Both the position numbers and the translations under genes were made by a program. The notes below the pieces were generated by a model. That model saw only the letters and a list, made by a program, of their open reading frames with translations, was not told the origin of the DNA and did not search any database. From Callaeas wilsoni (Eukaryota > Chordata > Aves > Passeriformes > Callaeidae), in NCBI GenBank assembly GCA_013398955.1, contig VWPU01018708.1, forward strand, positions 1 to 64,000: DNA of 64,000 nucleotides. Reading direction: 5' to 3'. Position 1 is the stretch's first letter, and the number at the start of each line of letters is the position of its first letter. Below are positions 40,521 through 52,950 of this stretch, one piece after another.

Positions 40521-43500
40521 TTTTTTGTTTGTGGTTTGGTGAGGCGTGTTTGCTTATTTGTTTTTTAATTAACTGCCATTTCTCCAGTTCACTCCAGCAG
40601 GAGACTAGTCCTCTTCCAATTTCAACAACTTTCACTGAGTTTGCAGGTTGGGACTCTGAGCATTGATAAAGACAGAGGATTTTCTTCAAGCAGAAGCTGC
40701 CATGGCTCCCCCTGGGGCTGACAGCAGAGCCAGCAGGGTCTCAGCAGCACCTCGGGCTCAACATCACCCTGCACAAACCCGGGGAGCTGCTGGAAGATTT
40801 GCCTGGATAAGAAGCAGAAGTCTGCTCCATTCGATCTGTGGGAGAAGTTTCAGAGCCAAGGTGAGGGGATTCTAATTAACCAGCAAGGATGCACTGGGAG
40901 GGCATTTCCAAGCAATGAATATTTGATTAGAAGAGCTGAGAGGCAGAGGCAATCTATAAAATAAGACTGATGAGTCATTGACTGTCAGTCTGTGCCTTCC
41001 TGTGCATCAATATTTCTACTGGAAGTTCACAAAATTAAAAATATTAATGGGTCAGATTTGGCCCCAGAAGTTTTGAAAAAAGTTAAGTAGAGTGGAGTTA
41101 TTTCCACAAAATCATTTTATCTTTCCAGCTACATTTAGCTAGTGGCAAGTACTGCTGTTCTCCAGTGTTTCTAGTCCCATTGCTTCTTCCCAAGTTTAAA
41201 TTCCCCTCTCAGACCAAATGGCCTGTATTTGAGAATGGCTCATTTAGCATACATGAACATTTATAAAAATGCCCTCCTAAAAAAATGCCATTGCACACAA
41301 TTCTCCCTAGCAGGACTACAAAAAGGAGCAAGTCTCATATGAGAGACATTAGGTACTGTCAGAGGGAGAGCAAGTCAAGATGAAGAATGACATCAACAAA
41401 TCAAACTATCCAGAAGCATCAGCCCCTTCAAGGCTCCTTTTCATTGCATTTCTATGTCAGGCTCATGCCTACTGCAACACATCAATGGTAGAAAGCAAAA
41501 CAGAAAGCAGATTTAAATATATAAAATGAGTTTGGTATATGAAAAGCAGTTAAAGTTGACATTGCTCAATTGAGAAGTGAATACATTTCACTTTTATTTA
41601 CCTTTGACTGTAGCATTGCATGGGACAAAGCTGAGGAAAAAAAGCAGTAGTTTCCATTCGCCAGAGAGATCAGTGGAAAGGACAGGTATCCATCCCAATA
41701 ACTGATAAGTTAAATGTCCAAACATTATCATATTTTGACACACCATGTTTTCTTTTATGTTGGATGATTTCAGCCTGCCATTTTATACCTAAGAAATTAT
41801 TCTGGGTGGAGATGCCTGGGTGTGCACGGGTCACTCCTCAACCAACTGATATGAGAAGTCCCAGACTGTGCTTTGGTTTCGTGGAGTTGGTAAGTCTGTT
41901 AAATCCAGTGATTTCCCACGTGATTATGGATAAGGATTTCAGACTAGAATCTGTGTCTATGCCTGTGCCAGGACAGGTATGAAAGGTGTGTTTCACAGTC
42001 CTCACCACCCCGCAAATACAATTAAAATGAATGAGTTAACCCAGTGACATCAAAATCAATTACCATTTTATACCGACTTTAGTACAGATAGGATCAGACT
42101 CTCTATCACCTTACTGCCTATAACCTACCTTACAAAATAAAGAGTTAAAAAATTTAATTAAACCAGTGATGAAAGCCCTGTGACTCTGGAGGCTTGGGAA
42201 CAAGCCCATGTTGTGAAAAGCCAGCAGGATACCTTCTGCAGGAAAAACTAAGCAGAATTGCTTTTCACTCAGTAAGCAGTAGCAAAGCAGCAGCTACTAG
42301 ACAGCGTCTCACAAGCTGAGTGTACAATTGAATCAATACTTTCAGATTTACACTCTTAAACAAGTAGTGGATAGAAAAGTTTATATTCCAGTCATGATAT
42401 CTGATGGCTCAACAACAAAGACCATTAAAGAAAAATGAAAAAAACCCATTGACATTTAAAAATTCATTGGGTGACAGTGGGTACCTTGCCTTTACGTAGG
42501 AAATGCTTCTACTAAAGAGACTTTAGCAAAATTAATTAGGTCATCAGAAAGGTTTACAAGCTACATTCACTGAGGTAGCAATTTTCATGAAGCAGTCTCT
42601 TGAAATAGTTAGCAAAACTGTATAAAGAATATCTCTTGCTGGGTATATCCCTGCAGATTAAATACACTTGGTAGAAGGAGAAGCATTTAAAAAATTCTAA
42701 TCAGTCTTCTTGCAAGTAAATGAAGAAAAGTCCTCCCGTGCCACATCCCCAACTTTTTGCATGTGCAGAAGCACTGTTTAGGTCAGTGAGAAGCAATTCT
42801 GCCCTTTGAGTAGTTCAAGCCTTTCAGAGAACAGGCACTCCAGTGACAGGAGGGCTTGCCCTCTGGAGACAGGTAACCTGTGCCTCTACACCACTTCTGG
42901 CTCGATGCAGGGTAGAGGAGGCTGTAGCAACCTTGAGCTGCTGCAGACTGCAGGAAACAATGTGGGACTCAGCTAACAGCCAGCTCGGTGCTAGTGAGCA
43001 AAAATCAAGAGATTTTTGTCCTGTTTATCCTATGTTATGTACAATTAAGACTGGTGTTAAATTATCTAGCTGCATGTCTGTTGGTGACTGAGCAACAACT
43101 CAGCAGTGCCCTTAAACACATGCTTAGATTTGTCTCTAGTAAATCGTACACCTGTTGTGCTGCAGCCCACATGCTGTTCTGCACTTTTCTACAAACCTCT
43201 CTGCCATGTGAATGAACTCATTTTGTTAAGAACACTATTCAGAAGCAATGGTTTAGACTGGACTGCTCTTCCTATAGGCTCTCAGAGAGAAGGACCAGGT
43301 GGAGCCACCCCAGAGGAGATGAGAGTGTAGCAGAAAGTAAATACCGTGCACAAGAGCAAAAGGGGTGGTACACTGTCTTCAAGGAGTGTGACGAAGAGAC
43401 ATCTTGGGGCCATGCATGGCAGCACTGCATGACTCCTATGGCTTTACAAGGCACAAATATGCTTACCTTTTCTTATTTTCTCAGGCATGTCTCATTTTCA

Positions 43501-46500
43501 AAATTGACTTGCACTGAAAGCCTTTTACAGTAGCTATGTAATTTTCAAGGATGTAGTCTGAGGACTCCATAATTATTGAAAATTTTATGTGAAATTAATT
43601 GCTCTTGAATATGTGAATGCAGAGAACTGGACACAGGCCCCTGAAATGCAGGTTAGTGCTGCAGGGATCCTGCTTCAATTCAGAAAAGTGCTGCCCACCC
43701 TGAAGGTGAACCTTTGCAGTTTGAAGGATGTCTGGCTTGTCTACAAAGAGCAAAATGTGTAATTCTTTAATGCCTGAAACTGTCTGCAGAGTAGACAGCA
43801 GACCCCAGCGTTTCACGGCAGCTGACAGCTCATCTCTGGGAGCAAGCAACTTCAGTGATGCCAATGCTTGACTTATTTCCAAGGCAAAAAAAGTACTGAT
43901 TTATAAAGTACTGATTAAAGGCATACTTGAGTTCCTAAAACTAACTTAGCTCAAATATCAGGAAAAAACCCAAGTGACATAGGTTGAAAACTCTGACAAC
44001 AATGCTGGTGCAGACCAAAGCAAAGGCATATGAGCATTAAGCCATCAGTATTTCAGTGACTGGCTTTCTTGCATGGGAAGCAGCAGTAAAACAGTGCTGT
44101 GCTGCATAACACGGAAATGCCTTTGGCACTAGTGTCCGGTGACTTGTACAGTGTGGGTACTCACACACTGCAGTAAAATAAATACTGAGTGGCAGAAAAG
44201 AAAATCTGATGGCTTTTTCATATTGCCCCTCTTCTGTGCACACATTCTTCTCTTTTGAATGTGCTGCTCCTGGTCAGGGCTGTCTTGGAGAGCCCATGTT
44301 ACGTTATTACATAAATTTCCCTAGTCAAGTCCATGGGCAAGACACCAGGTCATTTCACAGCACATACCTCAGTTTCATGTGTGACCATGTCTTCTCTTGG
44401 ACTGTTTGTCTGCAACAGTTGTGAGCTAGATGTGCTCTGAACTTCCAGCAGAGACCTTCATCTTGGTAATCTTGGCAGGGAGGAAGGCAGCCCTCTGCAC
44501 TCCACACTCCTCTTGTGCAGGAGCTGGAACTTCCTGGGGAAGCCTTTGCAGCCATCATGCACATCAGCTTTGCAGCTGGTCCCATGCTCCCATGGCTCCC
44601 TGGAGAACAGCTTTGACACACCTGGGAGCCCCAAGAACAAGGATCTCTGCGGACGCTCGTCCAAGACAAGACACCAGAATCCATGCTAGTCATAGCAGGA
44701 CTTGCCCTGTATTCAGAGAGCTGTATATCCTCCAAGTTTCACAGTGATATTAGGAAGGGCTGAAATCTGCAGAGTGACCCAAGTATTTGCTTTACTTCCA
44801 GGCCCACAGGTCCTCTGGAATCCTCCTACCATGTTACCTCTCTCCAGCTGGTGTCCCCTGGCTCTTCCCAAAAGTGGCACATTTCCTCAGGTGAGTTGTT
44901 ACATAGCCAGAAGTACATTTCTTCGGTGCTGAAAACCACCACACGCCAGGTGCCACCACTACTTGCACACATATGGTTCACCTAATGGCAGGGCTCAAGG
45001 ACATTTAACACCAGTGATAATGATTCAACCCTTAGCTAAGGCATGTGGGCAAGTGCTCTCTGCAGCAGCTGCTCCTGGTAATGCTTACTGTTCCCTTAGG
45101 GACCAGGGCCTGTCCATACCCAATGCCTTGGTTTGTGTTACCATTAGCAGTACATACAAGGCGTCCCAGAAGACCAGGGATGCTGGGCAGCCTGAAGCCA
45201 GAACACACGATTTTCAGTTTGCTGGCACCACCTTACACTTCTTGGGAAGTTTTCTTCACTGCGCCACAGAGCCTCACACTGCAGAAGAAAGGAAAAGAGA
45301 AAAACAAGACCCACAGTTTTACAGCTGCCACGGGGAGAAGATATTTTGTGCCCTGCTTTGGCACGCTGACTCAAGAAGATGGAAGAAGAAAGCGAGAACA
45401 GCAGATGGGATTCAGTGCTGGATAGTGGATCAGCTAATGGAGAGAAAACAACTCTCTGAGTAAGAAGACTGAGATGATTATAGGATGTGGAGTGTGCAAA
45501 GGAGGGTGATAACTAGAGGATAGTGGGATGGAAGAGGAGAAAGAGGTAGTAACCAGGGCAGAGATGTCAAGATCTGGACAGAGTCTTTTAATTACAGAAC
45601 GGAGAGAAAATGCAACACAGAGCTGCGCTGGAAGAAACAAGAAGCTCAGGAAACAGAGGCAGAAATTCTCACAGGATTGGCTGACAATCCTTGTGTACTG
45701 CTGGTACCATACAGACATGCTCCACAAACCTGTCATAAGGCAAGGTCTGCCCCAAGACCACCTGCTGTTCCAAGGGGAACAGCAAGCTTTCTTTGGCTAT
45801 CCCTCAATACCACTTTCTCCACATTTTGACATTTCTCCCTGTGCTGCAGCACGGAAGAGCTGCTCACCCCCCAGTCTTCCAGGATAGAAAAGGCTAGAGG
45901 AGAACCAACATCTCCCTCCAAGATGAGGAGAAATAGGAACTCTGCTTGTGGATACTGATGTTGTGACCCATGCAAAGGCAAAAACCTCTGAGTGCAGCGT
46001 GGTGTGTTGTGGAGGAGTCTGGGAGAAGAGATGAGACTGGTTTTGGTGTGGGGCCGCGGGCAGTGGGGAGCTCTGGAGAGTCAGCCATGCCCTCCAGCAA
46101 TGAGGTGCCAAACAATCACTGCTGCTCCTTCCAGATGCTGAGGGGGGAAAAAAGCCTTTGAATGGAGAGTTAATTATAGGGATTGTGTTCCATTTCCTAC
46201 AATTAAGGGAACCCATCTGTAGAGATTTTAATTAATGGAGATCTTATGGGGAGTTTCAGTTTGGCTGGAGGGTCTTACTGGGTGTGCTCTGTCTCCTTGG
46301 TATTTTCTATAGTTACGCAGTCATTAGCTTTGGCCGTTAAAGACAGGGAGACGGCAATAAATGAGGAATGGACAACACAATGATTTTCATACATAGCAGA
46401 TGGGCATATTTACCTCTTCCCCTGACTCCCACCATCTTTGCCTGATTAATACAACCACTAGCTACAAAAGCCTTTTTTTATTTAAAAAACCCCATGGGTG

Positions 46501-49500
46501 GATGGTACAATTCATGTGCATGAAGCCACCTCTTAAAAATTAAATGAGGACATTTCACTCCATATAATATATCAAACATAAACAGGCATAGGGTGATTAT
46601 TAGTAAGAATTATCCAAATAAATATTTTTCTATCTAAAGCATTTTAATTACATTTTTTTCGGTGTGTTACAATTAAAACTTATCAACACTACTATTGATC
46701 TGTCTGGTTTTTCCCAGCTTCCTTTAGACATAGCCCTCCTTCTGGGATAGACTTTTTTTTTTTTTTTAGTTTAACCTACTGTGCTTCTCCTAAATGCACC
46801 TCGAAATGAGCAGCTTTTAGAAACAAAAAGTAACTTAAATCATGTATGTCACACCTGGCATGTGCCTAAGACACCACAATGCACTGAAGCTTGTGCAGCC
46901 ATGAGTGTATAACCAAAAGCTCAAACCACTGGGCATCTCCTCTTACTGCAGGGATTTTGGGTCTGACATAAGCACATTCCTTCATTCATGAATTGACGGA
47001 AAGGTACCACACTGCTGGCTCCTGCTGTAGATGACTTAGGTTTTGCTTGGTTTGAATTATTCCTCATGCCCTAATTGTTCCCTGTTTCCCCAGACACAGC
47101 TGAGGACTGGGAGCTGCCAGCCTTGCTGGCCAGGCAGGGCTGATAAAGCCCTGGTGTGAAATGGGGAGACTGAGCCCTCCTGGTTCACCCTACTCACAAA
47201 ATGATGTCCTGACATAAAGAAGCCATCAGGTCACCCAAGCATGCCTGACTACCCTTTGGAAGACTCCATCACACACTGCCTCCAGCTGCATCCTGCCTAT
47301 CTTAAGACACAACAAAGGTCTAGGAATGAAACCCCTAGAAACCAATAGAGACAGCTGCTCTGTGGTTTCTAGACCCTGCATGATGAATGCCACAGTCTAT
47401 ATTCACCTGTGTTGCAGCCCAATTCAGACATTCCTCCTGGGCCCAAGCCTCAGTTGTGTGGGAGAGGCTGCTCCCTCTGGGAGGGTCATGGAGCTGGAGG
47501 AGGTCACTGCTGAGTGCTGTGGCTCCACAGATGCAGCTGGAGTAGTTTCTCCACTTATATGTAGGTGCTTTGACTTTCTTGCTGCCTGGATTTTAGTTCA
47601 GTTCCTTCTAATTTTTTTCCCATTTTCAGAGACCATTTTTCATTCGCTATCTGTAATGAGACATTCAGTTTCACAGCAATATCCAGCTCATCAATCTTTC
47701 CTTTCAAGAGCGCTGCTGCTTTTACTGATCCTCTATTCCTGTTATATACAAGGCCATACACACACACACTCATATAGATGTGTGTATAGAGAAGATTTCT
47801 TTCCTTCAGTCTTTTTGTTCTTTGCTGTGTTTAAGTTGTTTGCAATATTCTTGTAATTACCACGTCTTTGATTACCTTACTGATTTATTGTTGCCCCTAA
47901 CACTCTGTCTTACACATCTCTCAGGAAAAGTATTAACCACCTTTCCTATTATTCCCTTTCTATGCCATTCCTGCTTGCTAGCTGTCCAGTGGGATCTATC
48001 TTCTCATGCATAATTTTCTGGTGAAATGTGCTCTCCAGCAGTGAAGTATATCCATTCTGACCTTTGGAGAGCTCGTTTGAGTCAAAGGTGAATTCTTACT
48101 AACTTCAGATTACCATTGAAGAGGCTTTATAACATCTACCCTCTAACAAGGTCTACCATGTTGCTCAGAGCCCCAGCAGACAGATCTGCTTCCTCTCCTC
48201 TTTGTGCTCACTCAGCTTCCAGTGCAGTCATTCCCAAAGTTTTAAAGCCAAAAAGCTTTACATATTGTCTCTTCTCCGTCTCAATGCCTGGAACAAGCCG
48301 TGGTCGCCTTTACTATTCAGTCAAGTGTTACTGAGATCACTGTAGAGAGACAATATGCTATGCAAACCATCAGGCCTTTGGGGGTTTGAGGCAGGGAGAA
48401 ATGCAACTTCTCCTGTGGGAGCGGTGCAGAAAAACAAACCAGCTGTCTGGATTGAAATCATGAGCAATTAACAGTAGATTCAATTACCCAGAACAGAACT
48501 TTATAAATATTTGCAAATTACACCCTACCTATTTTTGCATGAAGAGTGGCAACCCATGAGGGAGCTCTCCCTAGATCAGAGGAACGTCATCTGAGAGAAT
48601 TGTGAAGGTCAAGGGTTCAAGAGATATTTTGAAATTATCTTCTTAATTAGAAGCAGCACAGTCTAGTCTGCTGTGTGCAGATGGGCAGAAGAACTACAGA
48701 TTAAAATTAGAGAGGGAGATTGGAGGGGAACTCTGCCAGCAAGTTCTCATCATAAGACACAGCATGGCAGGGATTCTGGCGGGAAGAGATCCCACCCCTG
48801 CCTGCCTCCAGCACCCAGTGGAGACGCCACAACTGTCAGACTGCAGTTAGCATTGGAGAAAAAAGGACCCGTTCATTTATACTTGTCCCAGGAAAAGAGA
48901 TTGGCTTGAAAGTGAGTGCTCTTGCATACAAGAAAGATTTCCTTGGGTGGGGGTGTGCCTAGGTTTCCTTTTCGAGGCACTGGATGCTGAAAGAAAGTTA
49001 TGGATCATAATATTTACCTCATTAAAATGCATCATGTCATGACAGCTGTAGAGACAGAAACCCATCCCGGATCATCTGATAAAAATAGTTAGGATACACG
49101 GGGAATGGAATCCACCACCACCTCGGTGAAGCCACAGGAATCTCTTTCCATTGTAGATATGCTCCATACAATGATGCCAGCTCTCGCAGGAGCGATAGTG
49201 AAACATAAATCACACTAACTCGTAACAGCACCCACCAAACAATGCAAAATGGCTGCACATTGAGGCTTGGCTCTGCGCGCAGAGAACTGTGTCTAAACTT
49301 GGAGCATTTGCTAGGGCAGCCAGAGGAGAAACTCCTGGCTCTGCTCACAGCATGGGGAGGAAGACACAAACCTGGGGCAGACCTCACAGAAAACTCACAC
49401 TCTTGTCTATTTCATTGCTACCCTGCTTATGGGGAGATTGTTAGTGCTCTGTGTGTCAGCGGAGGCCCAGGCAAAGAGTACTAAACTGAATTTGGTCAGG

Positions 49501-51190
49501 AGCTACACAGCCATGGCACCTGTGTGAAAAACGGCTATGAGCCTATCGGTGTCAGATGAGAAACGGTTAGCTCAAAACTCAGACTCTGACTACATTTGGC
49601 TGCCATCAATTATTTAGAAACCATCTAAATCTGATTTAGATCTTGAGGTCAGGTATTCAAATTTGAAAGTCTTGGCGTATTCCCATCTCCCATGGCTTCA
49701 TTTCTGTCAGGATTTTCCACATACATTAACAACAGCAGTAAGAGTGACTTCTTTCACCAGTGCACATTCTCCCAGCCCGCCAATTCCAAGGGATGTGCAC
49801 ATGTAGCCTGAGAACCAGCCCAGGATTTTTTTGGCATTTGTAAACTGTGAATTAAATGAGAGCTCATCAAGCAGTGCTGTTTTCAAGGGTTTCAAAATTG
49901 CATTATTCTTTATCTGGATCCACAAACACAGGTTTGATTAGGCCTGTAAGTACATGACAAAGTACCTTGCAGTACAAATGCTACACATTCATAAAGATAA
50001 CATTTCAATAATTTTTTTTCTATCTAAAGGCTTCATTACTTTTGGCGATATTTTATGGTATGGAGCATAAAACTGTAATAAATATTTCAGATAGTACCTT
50101 CAAACTTGCACTAAGGTGATTTTGCCATTACCAGTTGTGAGCTGATTTGGGTTTTTTACATGTTTATGTAGCACTTTTAGCATTAAACCAAAGGATGAAA
50201 GCAGTGCTTTCCAAAGTGGGACCATTTACAGGCTTCTAAGTCTCATCTGGAGCCCGCTAAGAACCCTATTAATGGAAGGTGTCTCCCAGCAAGCTGCTGT
50301 TTGCTCAAGACCAGGCAGCTACAAGGAACTAAGGAATTGTTCTTAATTCTCCCTTATGGTGACCTGGGCCACAGCAGGGCAGGAAGGAGAATCATAGGGA
50401 GAATTAAGAACCATTCTTGCAAGCCGAGTTACTTTGAGTGACTGCAAGGTGTTTCTGCCCTGCAAGTGGCTTTTGTTGCACAGCCACCTCAGTGCTCCCC
50501 TCGCTACTCAGGAGCAGACCTGCAAAATGTATTTATACTGAACTCTGCCAAAACCACACAACACCACATTCTCTACAAGCATCTAAAATCCCAGCTTTTT
50601 CACCCTCAACACACATGTGACATGGAGAAAAAGCCTCTGATGAGCTCCAGCTTCTCAGGCAGAAGGCTAGCAACAGGAGCCACAGCAGAGGAGGGGACCG
50701 CTCATCAGTAAGTGCTGTAATAAGTAGCATTTGAGGTCACAAATAAAACAAGGCCTGACTGCGCTAATTAAACATGCAAACATTTTGGAGGAGGCAAGAC
50801 AGTCCCTTAAGTCGCAGCCATGCTTTGCTGAGCGCACAAGAGGGATGAAGCACCCGCGGCAGCTGCCCTGGAGGAAGGAGAAAAGCTGAGTGTGCTACCC
50901 CAGAACTCTTCCCTGGAGGGGCTGGCAGTAGAACTGGGACCAAATCCACCAAAATCCACAAGCACTTGGAAACCAAACCCTATGCGACACAAGTATTTCA
51001 GAAAATTGTAACACTGTGTAGCACCTAAAGGATCATTTCCTTCCCTTCTTCACCCTCTTAAAAAAAGGCTTATGTTATAAAAGAACAATTATCCAGTTAG
51101 CCAAGACATATTGGATGCTAAATGCATCCACAAACCCTTATCTACCAATGGACTTTCCATTTCTTACCTGTTTTTTCTTCTTCTTTCCTT
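40521..51190. other. Intergenic DNA without recognised genes
   Basis: Open frames of up to 176 codons (47326-47856, +) occur, but their translations are low-information and overlap other frames. A GC-richer patch at about 40700-40860 starts with an ATG in good context and ends at a donor-like CAAG|GTGAGG. Three TAATTA cores lie at 46171, 46229 and 46645 in an AT-rich block. A T15 run is at 46753-46767. Nothing is firmly assignable. Confidence 0.5.
46753..46767. repeat. T15 homopolymer
   Basis: Fifteen consecutive T residues. Simple sequence. Confidence 0.85.
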
Positions 51191-51193
51191 CAG

Positions 51194-51417
51194 CTGGCAA
51201 CTTTACTTGCGCCATCCCTTTATTTTCCTTCTTCCCAAGGCTTCTGCAAAAATCCTTCTCTACTTCCATCATCTTCCTTCCATCCATTTGCTGAGCTTTC
51301 TTGAAATCCCCTCCTCTTGGGTGTGTAGCAGCCACCCTGAAGTCTGAATGCAACATTTTTGACGTTTGTTGGTGCAAGACATTCCTCAGAACAGGGATGG
51401 GTTTCCACCACTATCAG
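51194..51417 (+). ncRNA. Candidate spliced noncoding exon (low confidence)
   Basis: A long pyrimidine tract ending TTTCCTTCAG precedes position 51194, and a donor-like CTATCAG|GTAAAG follows position 51417. Together they define a 224-base exon-like unit on the plus strand. Frames inside are short and unremarkable, so if transcribed it is probably noncoding. It lies about 7 kb beyond the CRY1 stop and would be antisense-oriented to CRY1. Splice-site pairs like this arise by chance in tens of kilobases, so the call is tentative. Confidence 0.2.
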
Positions 51418-52772
51418 GTAAAGAAGACTTAGCTTAAAAATATTTCTAGCTTGGTCAAGGTAAAAGGCACTTGAGAAAAAAATATGGTTCGGATAATTAA
51501 AGACCTTGTGATGACCACATGGTCTGAAGCTCTAGAAAGCCAAACAGACCTGAAGAAAATTCCCCCTCTCTGTAATTTCTGCCTATGAATTGCTTTTATT
51601 ATTAACTAACGTGTGTATTGGTTACTCCCAGCCAGAATAATCATAGTTAATAAGATTATCTTCTTGTGTTTTGTGTAATTAGCAGGGGTAAGAAAAGCAG
51701 AGAAAAGTATAATTTACCTTGCGCTAGGTGCACAAGCTTCCACTAACCACAGATTCTTGGATGCAATCCTGCACATTGGCTGCACTTTGGCATTTTGCAG
51801 CTTTTCTTTAAGAGTTTTGGATTTTGAAATTTGCCCTAAGACCTCTTGCAAGCAAGCAAACCAACAGCATCCCGAAGAAAGAATCTCCTTTTGGGTCTCT
51901 TTTCCATTTCTTTTATGCATCTTCCGTCTTTCCTTTCTGCAGGCAATTTTGTAAAAAAAAAATATTGAAATCAACTCTATTTGCATTCTTTAGTTTAATA
52001 TTGAATTAATTTTGCATTTGCAGTGCACACTATTCAAAAGCAGGAGCTTAGATCCCTTAAAATGAACATTAAAATTACTTCTCTATGTCTGCTTTAAATT
52101 TCCCTGTGCTTTTTGGATCAATGCAAATTTCCCCTCTACCCAGAAATTTTCACCACTTTTGAAACTTTAAGTTTCTGGGGGAAAAATTGCAATAAGCACT
52201 CGAGTTGAAATCTGAGGTAGTGAGTGAAGTGTGAGCATTTCATTCGCTTAATCCTTAAGGGTGGGAATTCTTGCCCAAAGAACACTTTTCTATTGGAAAT
52301 AAGGAGCACAAAGAAGAGAAAGGATGTTCTCTTTGTAGCCTACTTAATCTAATCTAATGCAGAACAACACGGCTGCCAGCAAGAGCCTGTGCACGAAGAC
52401 TTGGGAATGGGGAGAGCTTTATCTGAGGCTGTTTAGCAGCTCCGTGATGGAGCAAAGACAGGAACCTGCATTTCTCAGGTGTCCTGGCTCCATGATCTGG
52501 TCCAAAAAGGCTCCCTGGGGCCAGCAGCAGCTCAGTAAACATTTCAAATAGGTAAAAACTTGACAATACTTAAAAACTGGCTTTTAGAAACAATCTCTAG
52601 GCAAAGTGCATTTGAAAAAAAGAGAGTGTATGTCTGTGCAGGCAAGCACACAGGGCAGCGTTCCTGGAAAGCAACTTACAGAGTAACAGAAGAGTTCTGG
52701 TTTCTGACTGGAAAGCACAGGGTAGCTATTATGCAGCCATTCTATAATTTCCACGCATTTTCCCTTCTCCAG

Positions 52773-52950
52773 AGTACCGTGTTACCAGAATGCTTGGGAT
52801 GACGAGGAGCTGGCTGCGCTCCCTGCCAAACGCCAGCTGCTCCTCAGGGCCGCGCTCGCAGCGCCCCCTGCAGGCCGGCAGCGGGGCCCGCCACAACAAC
52901 GAGCCACGCTCGGCCACACCGAGCACGGCTCCGACACAGCCCCGCGCCAG
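52773..52950 (+). ncRNA. Candidate exon within a GC-rich island (low confidence)
   Basis: A tract ending TTCCCTTCTCCAG leads into a 178-base GC-rich segment that ends CGCGCCAG|GTACCC, a good donor. One frame is open across the whole segment (59 codons, rich in Ala, Arg and Gln), but GC-rich DNA is stop-poor and no domain is recognised. It may be a noncoding exon, a fragment of an unknown gene, or just a CpG-rich regulatory island. It could pair with the exon-like unit at 51194-51417. Confidence 0.22.
52859..52876 (-). promoter_or_regulatory. CTCF-like motif in a GC-rich island
   Basis: CAGCGCCCCCTGCAGGCC matches the C-rich strand of the vertebrate CTCF core (AGCGCCCCCTGNTGGC) with about one mismatch. 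It sits inside an isolated island of about 170 bases that is rich in CpG, in otherwise AT-leaning DNA about 5.6 kb beyond the CRY1 stop codon. Such a position would suit a boundary element on the 3' side of CRY1. Occupancy is inference. Confidence 0.4.

Noticed and set aside
43595..43882. 95-codon minus-strand frame with protein-like leucine-rich composition
   Set aside because: No family recognised, no splice or retroposition signs. Worth a database search but not annotatable.
44963..45463. 166-codon open frame on the plus strand overlapping a 126-codon frame
   Set aside because: Two overlapping frames are equally open, which points to local stop scarcity and not to coding.
47326..47856. 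176-codon open frame on the plus strand with hydrophobic runs
   Set aside because: The hydrophobic stretches come from T-rich DNA and a short CA repeat. No recognisable family.
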